From CAYJPV01 sp964396055 (GTDB lineage Bacteria; Acidobacteriota; Vicinamibacteria; Vicinamibacterales; JAKQTR01), in assembly GCA_964396055.1 (NCBI GenBank), contig CAYNDV010000133.1, forward strand, positions 1 to 12,729: DNA of 12,729 bases, given 5' to 3'. The notes beneath the pieces were generated by a model. That model did no database searches. It worked only from the letters and a program-made list of their open reading frames with translations, and was not told the DNA's origin. Below are positions 1-8,896 of this stretch, in pieces. The position numbers and the translations under genes were made by a program. The stretch's first letter is position 1; every line of letters starts with the position of its first letter.

Positions 1-1414
<1,414 letters not shown>

Positions 1415-1420
1415 GGACAC

Positions 1421-1425
1421 TCCTC
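1421..1425 (-). promoter_or_regulatory. Shine-Dalgarno site of ahcY
   Basis: On the minus strand GAGGA is followed by a six-base spacer (GTGTCC) and then the ATG at 1414-1412. It fixes the ahcY start and is the clearest ribosome binding site in the window. Confidence 0.8.
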
Positions 1426-1429
1426 AATA

Positions 1430-1490
1430 GGCCGTTAGGCTATCGGCCGTCAGGCCAGGGGGCTATCGGCCGTTGGGCCGTTCGGCCGTT
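1430..1490. repeat. GGCCGTT short repeat cluster in the ahcY leader
   Basis: On the plus strand GGCCGTT occurs at 1430-1436, 1468-1474, 1476-1482 and 1484-1490, and the variant GGCCGTC at 1445-1451. The last three copies have an exact 8-bp period. In addition, the 13-mer GGCTATCGGCCGT is repeated directly at 1438-1450 and 1461-1473. On the minus-strand transcript the unit reads AACGGCC, and its CGGCCG core is self-complementary, so small local hairpins are possible in the ahcY leader. Function unknown. Confidence 0.75.
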
Positions 1491-1518
1491 CGGCTCTAGG
1501 CCCTGTCTTCAGCCCGCC

Positions 1519-1567
1519 TTCTGCCTTCTGTCTTCTGTCTTCTGTCTTCTGTCTTCTATCTTCTATC
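1519..1567. repeat. Heptad tandem array, seven units of TTCTRYC
   Basis: Seven consecutive 7-bp units on the plus strand read TTCTGCC, four copies of TTCTGTC, then two of TTCTATC. On the minus strand the unit is GAYAGAA or GGCAGAA. The transition variants are grouped at the two ends and the identical copies lie in the middle, as expected for an array growing by slippage. It lies 20 bp beyond the stop codon of the VWA-TPR gene and about 105 bp upstream of the ahcY start, outside both coding regions. Confidence 0.9.
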
Positions 1568-1586
1568 CAGATCGCTCAATTCTAAC

Positions 1587-4493
1587 TTACTTCCCCCTGC
1601 CCCCACCCTTCTGACGGACGAAGGCCGCCCAACGGTCCACGAGCACCACGTTGGCCCCGCCGGCGTCCTTGTAGAGGCCCGCGTACTTCGTGGCCAGCGC
1701 CGCGTCTTCCGGCCCGCCGCGGACCGTCTTGCCCTCGGCGTAGGCGTCGTACAGCAGGCGCATGGCCAGGAACAGCGCCTCGCCGTCGTCGGGTCGGCGT
1801 TCGAGGTACGGCACCAGCGTATCCACCGCCTCGGCGCGCCGCTGCTGGATGGCCTGCGCCGCGGCCAGGCGCGGCACGAACGAGTCGTCGCCGGGCCAGC
1901 GGCCCATCGCCTCCTGCAGGATCGCCTCGGCCTGACGGCCGTTATTGAGGCGCAGCCAGCCGTCGGCCAGCACGTCGTAGACGATCCGGGATTCGCTCTC
2001 GGTGATGAGCGACGTCTGCCACGCGCCGACGGCTTCGCGGTCGCGCCCGCCCGCCGCGTAACACGCGCCCAGGTAGAACGCCGCCGGCAGGAATTCGTTC
2101 GACGCCCGCAGCGCGGTCCGGAACTGCCCGGCGGCGGCCTCCAGTTCGCCGCGCGCGAAGAGCGCCAGGCCCCGCAGGAAGGCCGACGACAACGCCGGCT
2201 CGGCCGCCCCTTCGAGTGACGTCAGCACCTCGTCGTACCGGCCGGAGCGCGCGGCGTCGGCCGCAGCGGCCACCACGGGCGGCGCCGCCTGCGATTCGGC
2301 GGCCTGGAGGCGGCCCACGAAGAAGCCCACCGCCTCGGGCCGCAACGCATCGTCACGCTTGAAGGGCCGGACCAGATTCCCCGCGGTGGCCATGGAGAAC
2401 GCCAGGCGCGGCCCGCCTCTCGCGATCGAGGCCACCAGGCCCTCGAACCGGAACGGACGGAAAACCCGGCCCACCTCGCGGTCGCCGTCGTAGGCGCGGG
2501 CCACCAGCGAATAGGCACCCGGCGGGAGCGACGACAGATCCACGCCGCCCTGCGCCGTCCAGCGCCGGCCGGCATCCACCTCCTTGACGGGCGTGGTGAA
2601 CGACACCAGCGGCGGTCCGTCCGGCCGATCGGCCACCGCCAGCTTCACCTCCGTGAAGCGCTGCGCCTCGGTCGGGTAGAGTTCCAGGTAGGCGTCCACG
2701 CGGTCGGTCCACACCCGGCCGTCGCTCAGGGGCGACAGGCCGGACTCGGCCACGCGCGACGGATCCACCAGGATGAGGTCGCTGAGCATGGCGCCCGCGC
2801 CGTTGATCAACCCGGCCGTCACCTGATGCTCGACCGAACCCAGCCGCCCCGTGGCATCGGCGGCCGCGAAGCGGATGGTGTAGCGGGCGGGCGTCAGCTG
2901 GACCGTGTCCACGAAGGACAGCGCGGCGTCGTCGCCGGCGCCGATGAGCGGCAGCCGGCGCGACTCGACGCCGCTGTCGGCCGCGCGTCCCGCGCTGCTC
3001 CGGATGGAATATGCCAGGCGCACGGAGGCCGGGCTCTGGACGCCGCGACCAATCGTCGCGCTGAGCAGCAGGCGGATCCGATCGGGCGTGTCGCCCCGCA
3101 GCACCTGGGCCGACAGGCGGATCGGCAGGTCGCGTTCCACCCCGGGGGCCTTCAGGGCCTCGAGCAGGGCCTCGGCGCCCGTGCGCGCGGCCCGGGCCCG
3201 CGGCACAAACACCTGGTCACGCGCGCGGATGGTGACGTCGCCACGCGCCACGCGCACCTTGATCGGGTGCGCCCGCCCGTCCTGGTCGGCCCGCTGGCTT
3301 TCCACCCCCAGCAGGTAGTAACCCGTCAGCTCGGTCGCGACCGCCGCGAAGGCCGTCGCGGAATTGGCGCTGAGGCGGAAGACGGGGCCGCCGGCCATCG
3401 ACGCGATGTGCCGCAGGCCCGTCTGGCGCAACTCGTGGTCGCCATAGGCGAAGCTCGTCGTGCGCTGCCGCTCCAGGCTGTTCGCGTCGAAGAAGCTGGC
3501 GTCCGTGTAGATCACGTACAGCGAGGCCTGGGCGGTGGCCGCCAGGTCGGCGATGGCCCGCACCTCGTCGAAGGTGCCAAGCTGCGTGGCGTTCTCCCCG
3601 GCAATCAGGCCGGCGCTGATCAGGACGATCGTCTTGGGCCCGGGCACCACGGCCAGGAGCCGCATCATGTTGGCCAGTTCGCGCAGGCTGATGAACGAGA
3701 TCCGGCGGGCGTACTCCGTGTACTCGATCATGTCGAGCATGAGCTGCTGCCGGCACGCCTCGTACTGCGATGGGCGGCCGTCGCCGGGCGCGGTGCCCGA
3801 GGTGTTGCCGCACACCCGGTCCACGACGCGCGACTGCTCGGTGGGGTCTCCGTTGGCCGCGGCGAGCGACTCGGCCATGGTGACGCCGGTGTCCGCGCGC
3901 GGAGGGGGCTCGGCCAGTCCAGCGAGGTTGCCCAGGGCGGCCCGCACACGCTCGTGATTCGCCGAGGGCGCGATCATCGCCCCCGAGGGAAACGCCATGA
4001 GACCCACGCGGTCCATGGGATTCAAGGCGGCGAGCAGCCCTCGAGCCGCCTCGGAGACTCCCCGCGACGAGGCCGTCGAGAAGGTGCTCTGGTCGACGGC
4101 GATGATGATGCTGCGGGCCACCGGCGCCGGGCCCGCGGACGTCGACGTGCCGCCCTCGTTCGACGCGTAGGCGGCCTCCACGGCCTCCTCGCCCTCGAGG
4201 CGCGCCAGGTTCACCGGCGCGCCCGCCACCGGTGCCTGCCGCTGCTCCACCCACTGCGCCGACACCACCTTGCGCGGCTTGCCGTCGATCGTCACCTGGA
4301 AATCGGCGGCCTGCAGCGTCCGCACGGGCTTGCCCGAGCGGTCGATCACGTTGACGTCCACCGCCACCAGTTCGGTTTCCGCCTTGAAGACCGGCTGCTG
4401 CGGCTGGCCCTGCCCGCCGGCCGCCGGCGTCAGCGCCACGATCGTGCCGACGGCCGCCAGGCCGGTCATCCATCGCCGAATCGCGGTTCTCAT
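1587..4493 (-). CDS. Exported VWFA-related (acidobacterial type) protein with C-terminal TPR-like repeats
   Basis: This 968-residue protein is probably exported: residues 1-27 form a basic start, a hydrophobic core and an Ala/Gly-rich cleavage region. Residues 37-85 are the short beta-rich segment (VAVDVNVIDRSGKPV...LQAADFQVTIDGKP) typical of the VWFA-related Acidobacterial domain. A VWA fold follows at about 127-400 and ends in the family's TGYYLLGVES motif (390-399). The first MIDAS motif is degenerate: DQSTF at 134-138 in place of DxSxS. An insert at 215-250 carries C228 and C247, a possible disulfide. Residues 455-690 look beta-rich, with a PPGAYSLVARAYD segment at 657-669. Residues 740-915 look like TPR or Sel1-type helical pairs (AFLRGLALFARGELEAAAGQ; PAAFYLGACYAAGGRDREAV). 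I infer an envelope scaffold for protein interactions, probably not dependent on MIDAS metal. The start follows GAGG with a seven-base spacer supplied by the heptad array upstream. The ligand and exact role are unknown. Confidence 0.85.
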   Translation of the reverse strand: MRTAIRRWMTGLAAVGTIVALTPAAGGQGQPQQPVFKAETELVAVDVNVIDRSGKPVRTLQAADFQVTIDGKPRKVVSAQWVEQRQAPVAGAPVNLARLEGEEAVEAAYASNEGGTSTSAGPAPVARSIIIAVDQSTFSTASSRGVSEAARGLLAALNPMDRVGLMAFPSGAMIAPSANHERVRAALGNLAGLAEPPPRADTGVTMAESLAAANGDPTEQSRVVDRVCGNTSGTAPGDGRPSQYEACRQQLMLDMIEYTEYARRISFISLRELANMMRLLAVVPGPKTIVLISAGLIAGENATQLGTFDEVRAIADLAATAQASLYVIYTDASFFDANSLERQRTTSFAYGDHELRQTGLRHIASMAGGPVFRLSANSATAFAAVATELTGYYLLGVESQRADQDGRAHPIKVRVARGDVTIRARDQVFVPRARAARTGAEALLEALKAPGVERDLPIRLSAQVLRGDTPDRIRLLLSATIGRGVQSPASVRLAYSIRSSAGRAADSGVESRRLPLIGAGDDAALSFVDTVQLTPARYTIRFAAADATGRLGSVEHQVTAGLINGAGAMLSDLILVDPSRVAESGLSPLSDGRVWTDRVDAYLELYPTEAQRFTEVKLAVADRPDGPPLVSFTTPVKEVDAGRRWTAQGGVDLSSLPPGAYSLVARAYDGDREVGRVFRPFRFEGLVASIARGGPRLAFSMATAGNLVRPFKRDDALRPEAVGFFVGRLQAAESQAAPPVVAAAADAARSGRYDEVLTSLEGAAEPALSSAFLRGLALFARGELEAAAGQFRTALRASNEFLPAAFYLGACYAAGGRDREAVGAWQTSLITESESRIVYDVLADGWLRLNNGRQAEAILQEAMGRWPGDDSFVPRLAAAQAIQQRRAEAVDTLVPYLERRPDDGEALFLAMRLLYDAYAEGKTVRGGPEDAALATKYAGLYKDAGGANVVLVDRWAAFVRQKGGGRGK

Positions 4494-4534
4494 GATCTAG
4501 CCTCTAGCCTCTAGCCTCTAGCCTCTAGCCTCTA
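4494..4534 (-). repeat. Perfect heptad array (TAGAGGC x5) forming the intercistronic junction and ribosome binding site
   Basis: Read on the minus strand, five perfect copies of TAGAGGC run from 4534 down to 4500, followed by the partial unit TAGATC and then the ATG of the VWA-TPR gene. The first TAG (4534-4532) is the stop codon of the upstream VWA gene, so the array is the entire junction. Each unit carries GAGG, an anti-Shine-Dalgarno complement; the last copy (4504-4501) lies seven bases before the ATG. Because seven is not a multiple of three, the TAGs occur in all three frames, and the CTAG core puts TAG on the other strand too. Confidence 0.92.
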
Positions 4535-5716
4535 CTTGGGATTCACCCGATACCCCTGCCGCGCACGCACGCGAAGATCCCTGCCCGGCGTCTCGACTTT
4601 GATCGTCCGCCACTTGCCGTCCCGGGCCGTCCTGGGTGAGACGTACCCGAGCAGGTATTGGTTCGAGAGTTCTTCCAGAATAGTCCCGAACACCTCGTTC
4701 AGCTTGCTCAGGTCTTCGAAGAAAGCCCGCCCGCCGCTCTTGCGGGCCAGCTCGTCGAGGACCGCGCGCAGGTCCTTCTTCTCGGTGGCCTGGCCCTGGC
4801 CAATCGGGTAGATCACGGCGTCGCGGGCCTCGATGCGGGTCACGGCATCGGCCAGCCGGATGTGGCTGTTGAGGTCTTCGCCGTCGGTGAACACCACCAG
4901 CACGCGCCGACCCGTCTGCCGGCCCAACTGCTCGATCGACTGGACGATGACGTCGTAGAGCGCGGTGCCGCCCCAGGGCGCCAGCCGGTCGACGGCGCGC
5001 AGGCGCGTAGCCAGATCCGCCGTGGGCCGCGCCAGCGTGAACACGTTATCGTTGAACCCGACCACCGTCACCCGGTCCTGCGGCCGCAGCGCCGAGAGAA
5101 AGGCCTTCACGGCGTCCTTCACCTGGCCCATCGCATCGGTCATGCTGCCGCTGACGTCCACCGCGACGATGATCTCGAGCGGGATGTTCTCCGCGGCGAA
5201 GTGCGTGATGTCCATCCGCGCGTCGTCTTCGAGCACACGAAAGGCGGCCTTCGGCAGCCCCTTCACGAAGTGGCCGCCGCCATCGGTCACGCTGGCCGTG
5301 ATGTGCACCACGTCCACGTCGACGGCCTCGGCGTACGCCACCCCCTTCGTGCGCACGGCCCGCGCTACGCGCTGCCCGTCCGGCAGGACCACGACCGCCC
5401 GCAGGAGATGCTCGATGACCTTCGGCCCCGCGTCCCACGGGCATTCGTAGGGCGGACGCTCCAGGGTGCACGCCAGGCGCCCGTCGGCAAACAGGCTGAC
5501 GCTCTTCACCGCGCTGCCCGGCGGCTCCACTCGCACCGACAGGGTCATGGGGCCGCTCACGAAGGCGCCGTCTTCGGGCGACACGAACGTCACCGAGACG
5601 GGCCCGGCGGTCGACGGCGCCACCGGCGCCGGGGGTTGCTGGGCTGCGAGACACGGGGTCACGGTCAGCCCGCACAGGAGCGCCAGTCCCACCAGCGCAC
5701 GCCATTGGTTTCGCAT
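4532..5716 (-). CDS. Exported VWFA-related (acidobacterial type) protein with intact MIDAS
   Basis: This 394-residue protein has a Sec-type signal (hydrophobic residues 7-24, likely cleavage near LAA-QQ) and is expected outside the cytoplasm. Residues 38-125 look like a beta-sandwich of the Ig-like or Big type (VTFVSPEDGAFVSGPMTLSV). A second beta segment (VHITASVTDGGGHFVKGL, 137-154) leads into a VWA domain at 180-360. All MIDAS elements are visible: DVSGS at 187-191, T251 in GGTALYD, and D278 in FTDGED. It therefore probably binds Mg or Mn and a protein ligand. The C-terminus has NQYLLGYVSP (352-361) and RQGYRV (386-391), hallmarks of the VWFA-related Acidobacterial domain. The ATG at 5716 lies 3 bp after the TAG of the upstream gene with only a weak GAG-type ribosome site, which suggests translational coupling. 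The stop codon is the first TAG of the heptad array. The binding partner is unknown. Confidence 0.88.
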   Translation of the reverse strand: MRNQWRALVGLALLCGLTVTPCLAAQQPPAPVAPSTAGPVSVTFVSPEDGAFVSGPMTLSVRVEPPGSAVKSVSLFADGRLACTLERPPYECPWDAGPKVIEHLLRAVVVLPDGQRVARAVRTKGVAYAEAVDVDVVHITASVTDGGGHFVKGLPKAAFRVLEDDARMDITHFAAENIPLEIIVAVDVSGSMTDAMGQVKDAVKAFLSALRPQDRVTVVGFNDNVFTLARPTADLATRLRAVDRLAPWGGTALYDVIVQSIEQLGRQTGRRVLVVFTDGEDLNSHIRLADAVTRIEARDAVIYPIGQGQATEKKDLRAVLDELARKSGGRAFFEDLSKLNEVFGTILEELSNQYLLGYVSPRTARDGKWRTIKVETPGRDLRVRARQGYRVNPK

Positions 5717-5719
5717 GGT

Positions 5720-8700
5720 CTACTCGTCATCCCCGTCGGCGGGGATCAAGGGGCCGCCCATCGTCAGGGCCGCCACATAATCTTCGAGCCGCGAGGCCGT
5801 CACCTGCCGGGCCTGCGCCACGAGCGTCAGCCAGTCGTCCTCGTGCAGCGTGCGCACCGTGTCCAGCAGGTCCTGCACGGCCACGCTGAGCACGCCCGCC
5901 GCCAGCCGCGCCGGCAGCGCATGCGCGACCAGCAACTCGCCGGTCCGGATCGCCAGATCCGGCACGAGCGCCGCGACGATGCGGACGCTCTTCCGGCCGG
6001 CCAGCAGGGCCCACGGCTGGCGATCCGGAAACCGGCACCGCCAGGCGCCGTCCGCCGAGAGGTCCGACACCCCCCACGGGTCGAACGCCGGGCCGGCCGG
6101 TTCACCCAGCCCGAGCCGCACCAGTTCCGCGAGCGACCACTCGTCGAGCAGCCGATCCGGTTCCTGCCGGGCCAGCCACGGCAGCAGCTCCGCACGCCAC
6201 TCGTCGACACCAGCCGCGCGCGCCACGTCGGCCAGGGCCCCGGGTGGCGCCGCCGCCACCCGGGCGCGCCCGTCCTGCAGCGCGCGCACGAGGCGCCCGA
6301 GGGCCGCCTGGTCGAAGTCGAAGGGGCTCGCCAGGGCCACGGGCTCGCTCAGGGCCTGCCGCTCGATGTCGGTGAGCGATGGCGGCGAGGGCATGATCTC
6401 ACTTGGCACGCGCCGCAGGGCGAAGCGGACCAGGGCCACGTCCAGCCCCAGGAGCGATCCGCCGACGCGCCACCCCACCTGGGGGTCCCGCTGCTCTGCG
6501 GGCAGGCCCCACATCGCCGCCAGTCGGACGTCCAGGCGCGTATCGCGCAGCCCGAAGTCGTGGAGGCGCGAGGGGTCGCCTGCCAGCAGCGCCGGGCTGT
6601 CGGCGTCACCGAGGTGCGGGGCATACACGATCGAGACGAGCGCGCGCGCCAGGTACCAGTCGACGGCCCGGCGCACATCGCGCACGGCCCGCTCGAGGTC
6701 GTCCTTCGTCGGCACGGCCCGCAGATCCCGCAGGCGTCCGCGCACATCCTTCAGCAGTTCCCCGGGATCCGGCGCCGGCGGCCCGGCGCCCGGCGTCACG
6801 GCCACGTCGGCCAGCGCCGCAAGGGCGGCGGTCAAGCCCTGTTCAGCGCCCCGCGCCTGGGCCGCCGATGCCGCCCCCGACACCGCCGCGGCGGCGTGGG
6901 CCAGGGCCAGCACGGTGTCCAGTGACGGCCCCCGCTGACGCTCGCGCACGGCCAGCGAGCGGACCAGCGTCGACTCGGCCGGATCGATGCGGTAGCGCAG
7001 CCCTTCCCACTCGACGAGCGGCATGGTCGCGCGATCGCCGAAGGGCGACCCCGCGACGGCGCCAGCCATCAGGGCGAGCAGGCGCCGCTCCACGGGCCGG
7101 TCCGGATCGACGGGCACACTGGTGGGCGCGGGCGGGCCGGCCGCGTCGATCAGGTGGCGCTCGAGCCAGGTCGCGAGACTGCCGGCATAGTCGCGGTCGT
7201 TCGTCAGGCGCACGTCCACGAGCGACAGCACCAGCCGCTCGGCGGCGGACGCGTCGATCGCCCGGGCGAACCGCGCCCGCTCAATGCAGGCCAGCGCCGA
7301 CTGGAACAGCGCGATGGTGGTCCACGCTCGATCGCCATCCGCACGCGAGAGGGAGTCGGCGGCCCGCATCACGCGCACGTAGGTGGCCGGCGAGGTCACG
7401 CCCACACGCTCCAGGGTGAGCGCGAGCGTTCGCAGGCGCCGGAAGCCCCGGACCGCCACGACGACGTCGGGCAGGTCGGCTGTCGCCGGTGACGGAAAGA
7501 CCCGCTGCGCGAACAACCAGGTCTCGGCGCGGTCACGACGCACGGCGGCGTTGGTCACGCCGGCGCGATCGAGCCACCACGCGGCATCGGCCGGATCGCC
7601 GGTCTCCAGTCCCGTCAGTTCGTCGGCGTCGGCGTCGGGCAGGTCGTCCCCTCGAAAGGCCACCTCCCAGAACCGCTGGGTGCGCGGACCCGCAGGCAGC
7701 CCGTCGGGCGCCATCCGCACGCGCGCGAACAGGTGGACGGCGTCGTAGGCGACCCGCTCGAAGGGCCTGAGGCGCGGATTCCAGCCGGCCAGCGCCGACG
7801 ACGCGGACCTCATCAACGCGCGGAACCGCTCGACGCGGTCTGCGCGGTCCGGCATGTGCCGGCCGAGGACCCACGTCTGCGCCGCTGGTTCGAGGTGCGC
7901 AAGGCCATCGTAAAGCAGAGCCATCCTCCCGTCGTCGCGCCCCAGCACCGTGCCCACGAAGGCGGTGATGTCGCGGACGGGGGCGTCGACCACGGCCTCC
8001 CACAGGGGCCCGGCATCGGCGCCCCCGGGGACCGCGACACGCCCGTCCGGTCCGACTCGAAGGCTGCGGCCAAATGAGGCGAAGGTGGCGGCCCGCAGAT
8101 CGTTGTACAGGAAGCTGAGGGGCATGGACCCGACAGCCAATCGGGCGTCGGGATCGAGGGCCACGGCCCCGTAGTACATCAGCGCGGCGCGCCGGTCGCC
8201 CAGGATGGCAGTCGCGAAGGCTCCGCGCATCGCTTCGGGGGTGTTGAGGACGCCGCGCCACGACGCTTCGGACCACGGGAGCGGGACGGTGTCAACCGGC
8301 CGGTCGAGCGACACCGGTTCACCGGCATTCAGGCGCGCCAGCAGGGCGTTCGCCGGGACGCCCGCCGACTCGAGCCACGCCCGCCGGGCGATCGCGTCGC
8401 GCGTGTCGCGCGCGCCGAGGCGCCACCCGGCGCCGGCGTCGCCCAAATCGGCCCCGAGCGCGTCGGCCAGGGCCCGCAGGCCACGCCGGCGGCGATCGTC
8501 GCGCGGGCCGGCCAGCGACACCGCCGCGGGGCCGCAGGCGGTCCGGGCCCGCTCGAACGCCGCAATCGCCGCCAGGTACGCCAGGCCGTCGCGATGCCGT
8601 TTGTCTGCGGCGGGATCCACGCCGTCCGGGACGTCCCACAGGAGACGAATCGCGGTCAGGAAGAGGCGCGCCCGCGATCGGTCAGCATCCGCTCCCAACG

Positions 8701-8887
8701 CGCGCGCCAGCGGCCCGACGCCGCCGGGGACCTCGAGCGCGGCTGCGGGGTCTGGACGAGGCTCCGCCACGGATCGGTCCGCGGCGCCGACCCGCCCCGG
8801 CGCGGGAGCCTGGCTGCCGCGGGCCTGGCCGGCCGCCGTTGCGAGGCACGCCAGCACCAGCGCCGCGACGGCGGGCACCCGGGTCAT
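5720..8887 (-). CDS. Large exported protein of unknown family (1055 aa)
   Basis: I do not recognise this protein. The start I choose is the ATG at 8887-8885, which overlaps the TGA of the peptidase gene (ATGA) and has AGGA five bases upstream. It gives a good signal peptide: MTR, then a hydrophobic stretch to about residue 20, with cleavage likely near GQA. C14 sits in VLAC, but hydrophobic residues continue past it, so a lipoprotein signal is less likely. The frame stays open upstream to an ATG at 9184, but those 99 codons lie inside the peptidase gene and encode an Arg/Ala/Gly-rich stretch without a signal. The mature part is rich in Ala, Leu, Arg and Asp and looks mostly helical, with no internal membrane segment and only three further cysteines (118, 534, 951). 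A low-complexity Ala stretch at 660-695 is followed by a charged helical segment (LKDVRGRLRDLRAVPTKDDLE, 712-732), which may divide two halves. It lies between a peptidase and a VWA gene with -4 and +3 bp junctions. An envelope role with the VWA proteins is inferred only from context. Confidence 0.8.
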   Translation of the reverse strand: MTRVPAVAALVLACLATAAGQARGSQAPAPGRVGAADRSVAEPRPDPAAALEVPGGVGPLARALGADADRSRARLFLTAIRLLWDVPDGVDPAADKRHRDGLAYLAAIAAFERARTACGPAAVSLAGPRDDRRRRGLRALADALGADLGDAGAGWRLGARDTRDAIARRAWLESAGVPANALLARLNAGEPVSLDRPVDTVPLPWSEASWRGVLNTPEAMRGAFATAILGDRRAALMYYGAVALDPDARLAVGSMPLSFLYNDLRAATFASFGRSLRVGPDGRVAVPGGADAGPLWEAVVDAPVRDITAFVGTVLGRDDGRMALLYDGLAHLEPAAQTWVLGRHMPDRADRVERFRALMRSASSALAGWNPRLRPFERVAYDAVHLFARVRMAPDGLPAGPRTQRFWEVAFRGDDLPDADADELTGLETGDPADAAWWLDRAGVTNAAVRRDRAETWLFAQRVFPSPATADLPDVVVAVRGFRRLRTLALTLERVGVTSPATYVRVMRAADSLSRADGDRAWTTIALFQSALACIERARFARAIDASAAERLVLSLVDVRLTNDRDYAGSLATWLERHLIDAAGPPAPTSVPVDPDRPVERRLLALMAGAVAGSPFGDRATMPLVEWEGLRYRIDPAESTLVRSLAVRERQRGPSLDTVLALAHAAAAVSGAASAAQARGAEQGLTAALAALADVAVTPGAGPPAPDPGELLKDVRGRLRDLRAVPTKDDLERAVRDVRRAVDWYLARALVSIVYAPHLGDADSPALLAGDPSRLHDFGLRDTRLDVRLAAMWGLPAEQRDPQVGWRVGGSLLGLDVALVRFALRRVPSEIMPSPPSLTDIERQALSEPVALASPFDFDQAALGRLVRALQDGRARVAAAPPGALADVARAAGVDEWRAELLPWLARQEPDRLLDEWSLAELVRLGLGEPAGPAFDPWGVSDLSADGAWRCRFPDRQPWALLAGRKSVRIVAALVPDLAIRTGELLVAHALPARLAAGVLSVAVQDLLDTVRTLHEDDWLTLVAQARQVTASRLEDYVAALTMGGPLIPADGDDE

Positions 8888-8896
8888 GTCAGTCCT
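8884..8896 (-). promoter_or_regulatory. ATGA overlap and ribosome binding site coupling the peptidase to the 1055-aa gene
   Basis: Minus-strand AGGA at 8896-8893 lies five bases before the ATG at 8887-8885. The TGA stop of the peptidase (8886-8884) shares two bases with that ATG. This arrangement usually means translational coupling, and it decides the start of the downstream gene. Confidence 0.75.

Larger units (their letters stand above)
1415..1586. other. Intergenic region between VWA-TPR gene and ahcY, filled with short tandem repeats
   Basis: These 172 bp hold the ahcY 5' leader and the 3' flank of the upstream gene. They contain an octamer-period GGCCGTT cluster (1430-1490) and a seven-unit heptad array (1519-1567), listed separately. 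I found no convincing intrinsic terminator after the TAA at 1587-1589 and no clear -35/-10 pair for ahcY, although a promoter is expected here. The segment next to the stop codon (about 1570-1586) is markedly AT-richer than its surroundings. Confidence 0.7.

Noticed and set aside
1519..1567. CRISPR array
   Set aside because: Units are 7 bp and directly adjacent with no spacers; no cas genes are present.
1415..1586. SAH riboswitch upstream of ahcY
   Set aside because: Such riboswitches occur before ahcY in some bacteria, but I could not find the conserved core or a pseudoknot-like arrangement; the leader consists largely of simple short repeats.
2826..4514. 562-codon plus-strand open frame
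   Set aside because: Antisense to the VWA-TPR gene; Arg/His/Gly-rich translation without a plausible ribosome site or domain.
1587..5716. Bat-type aerotolerance operon
   Set aside because: VWA and TPR proteins are present, but both match the acidobacterial exported VWFA type, and no MoxR ATPase, DUF58 or BatD-like gene is visible.
4658..6925. 755-codon plus-strand open frame
   Set aside because: It lies antisense to the intact VWA gene and the 1055-aa gene and crosses their junction. Its His/Arg/Gln/Gly-rich composition and lack of domain signals mark it as a shadow.
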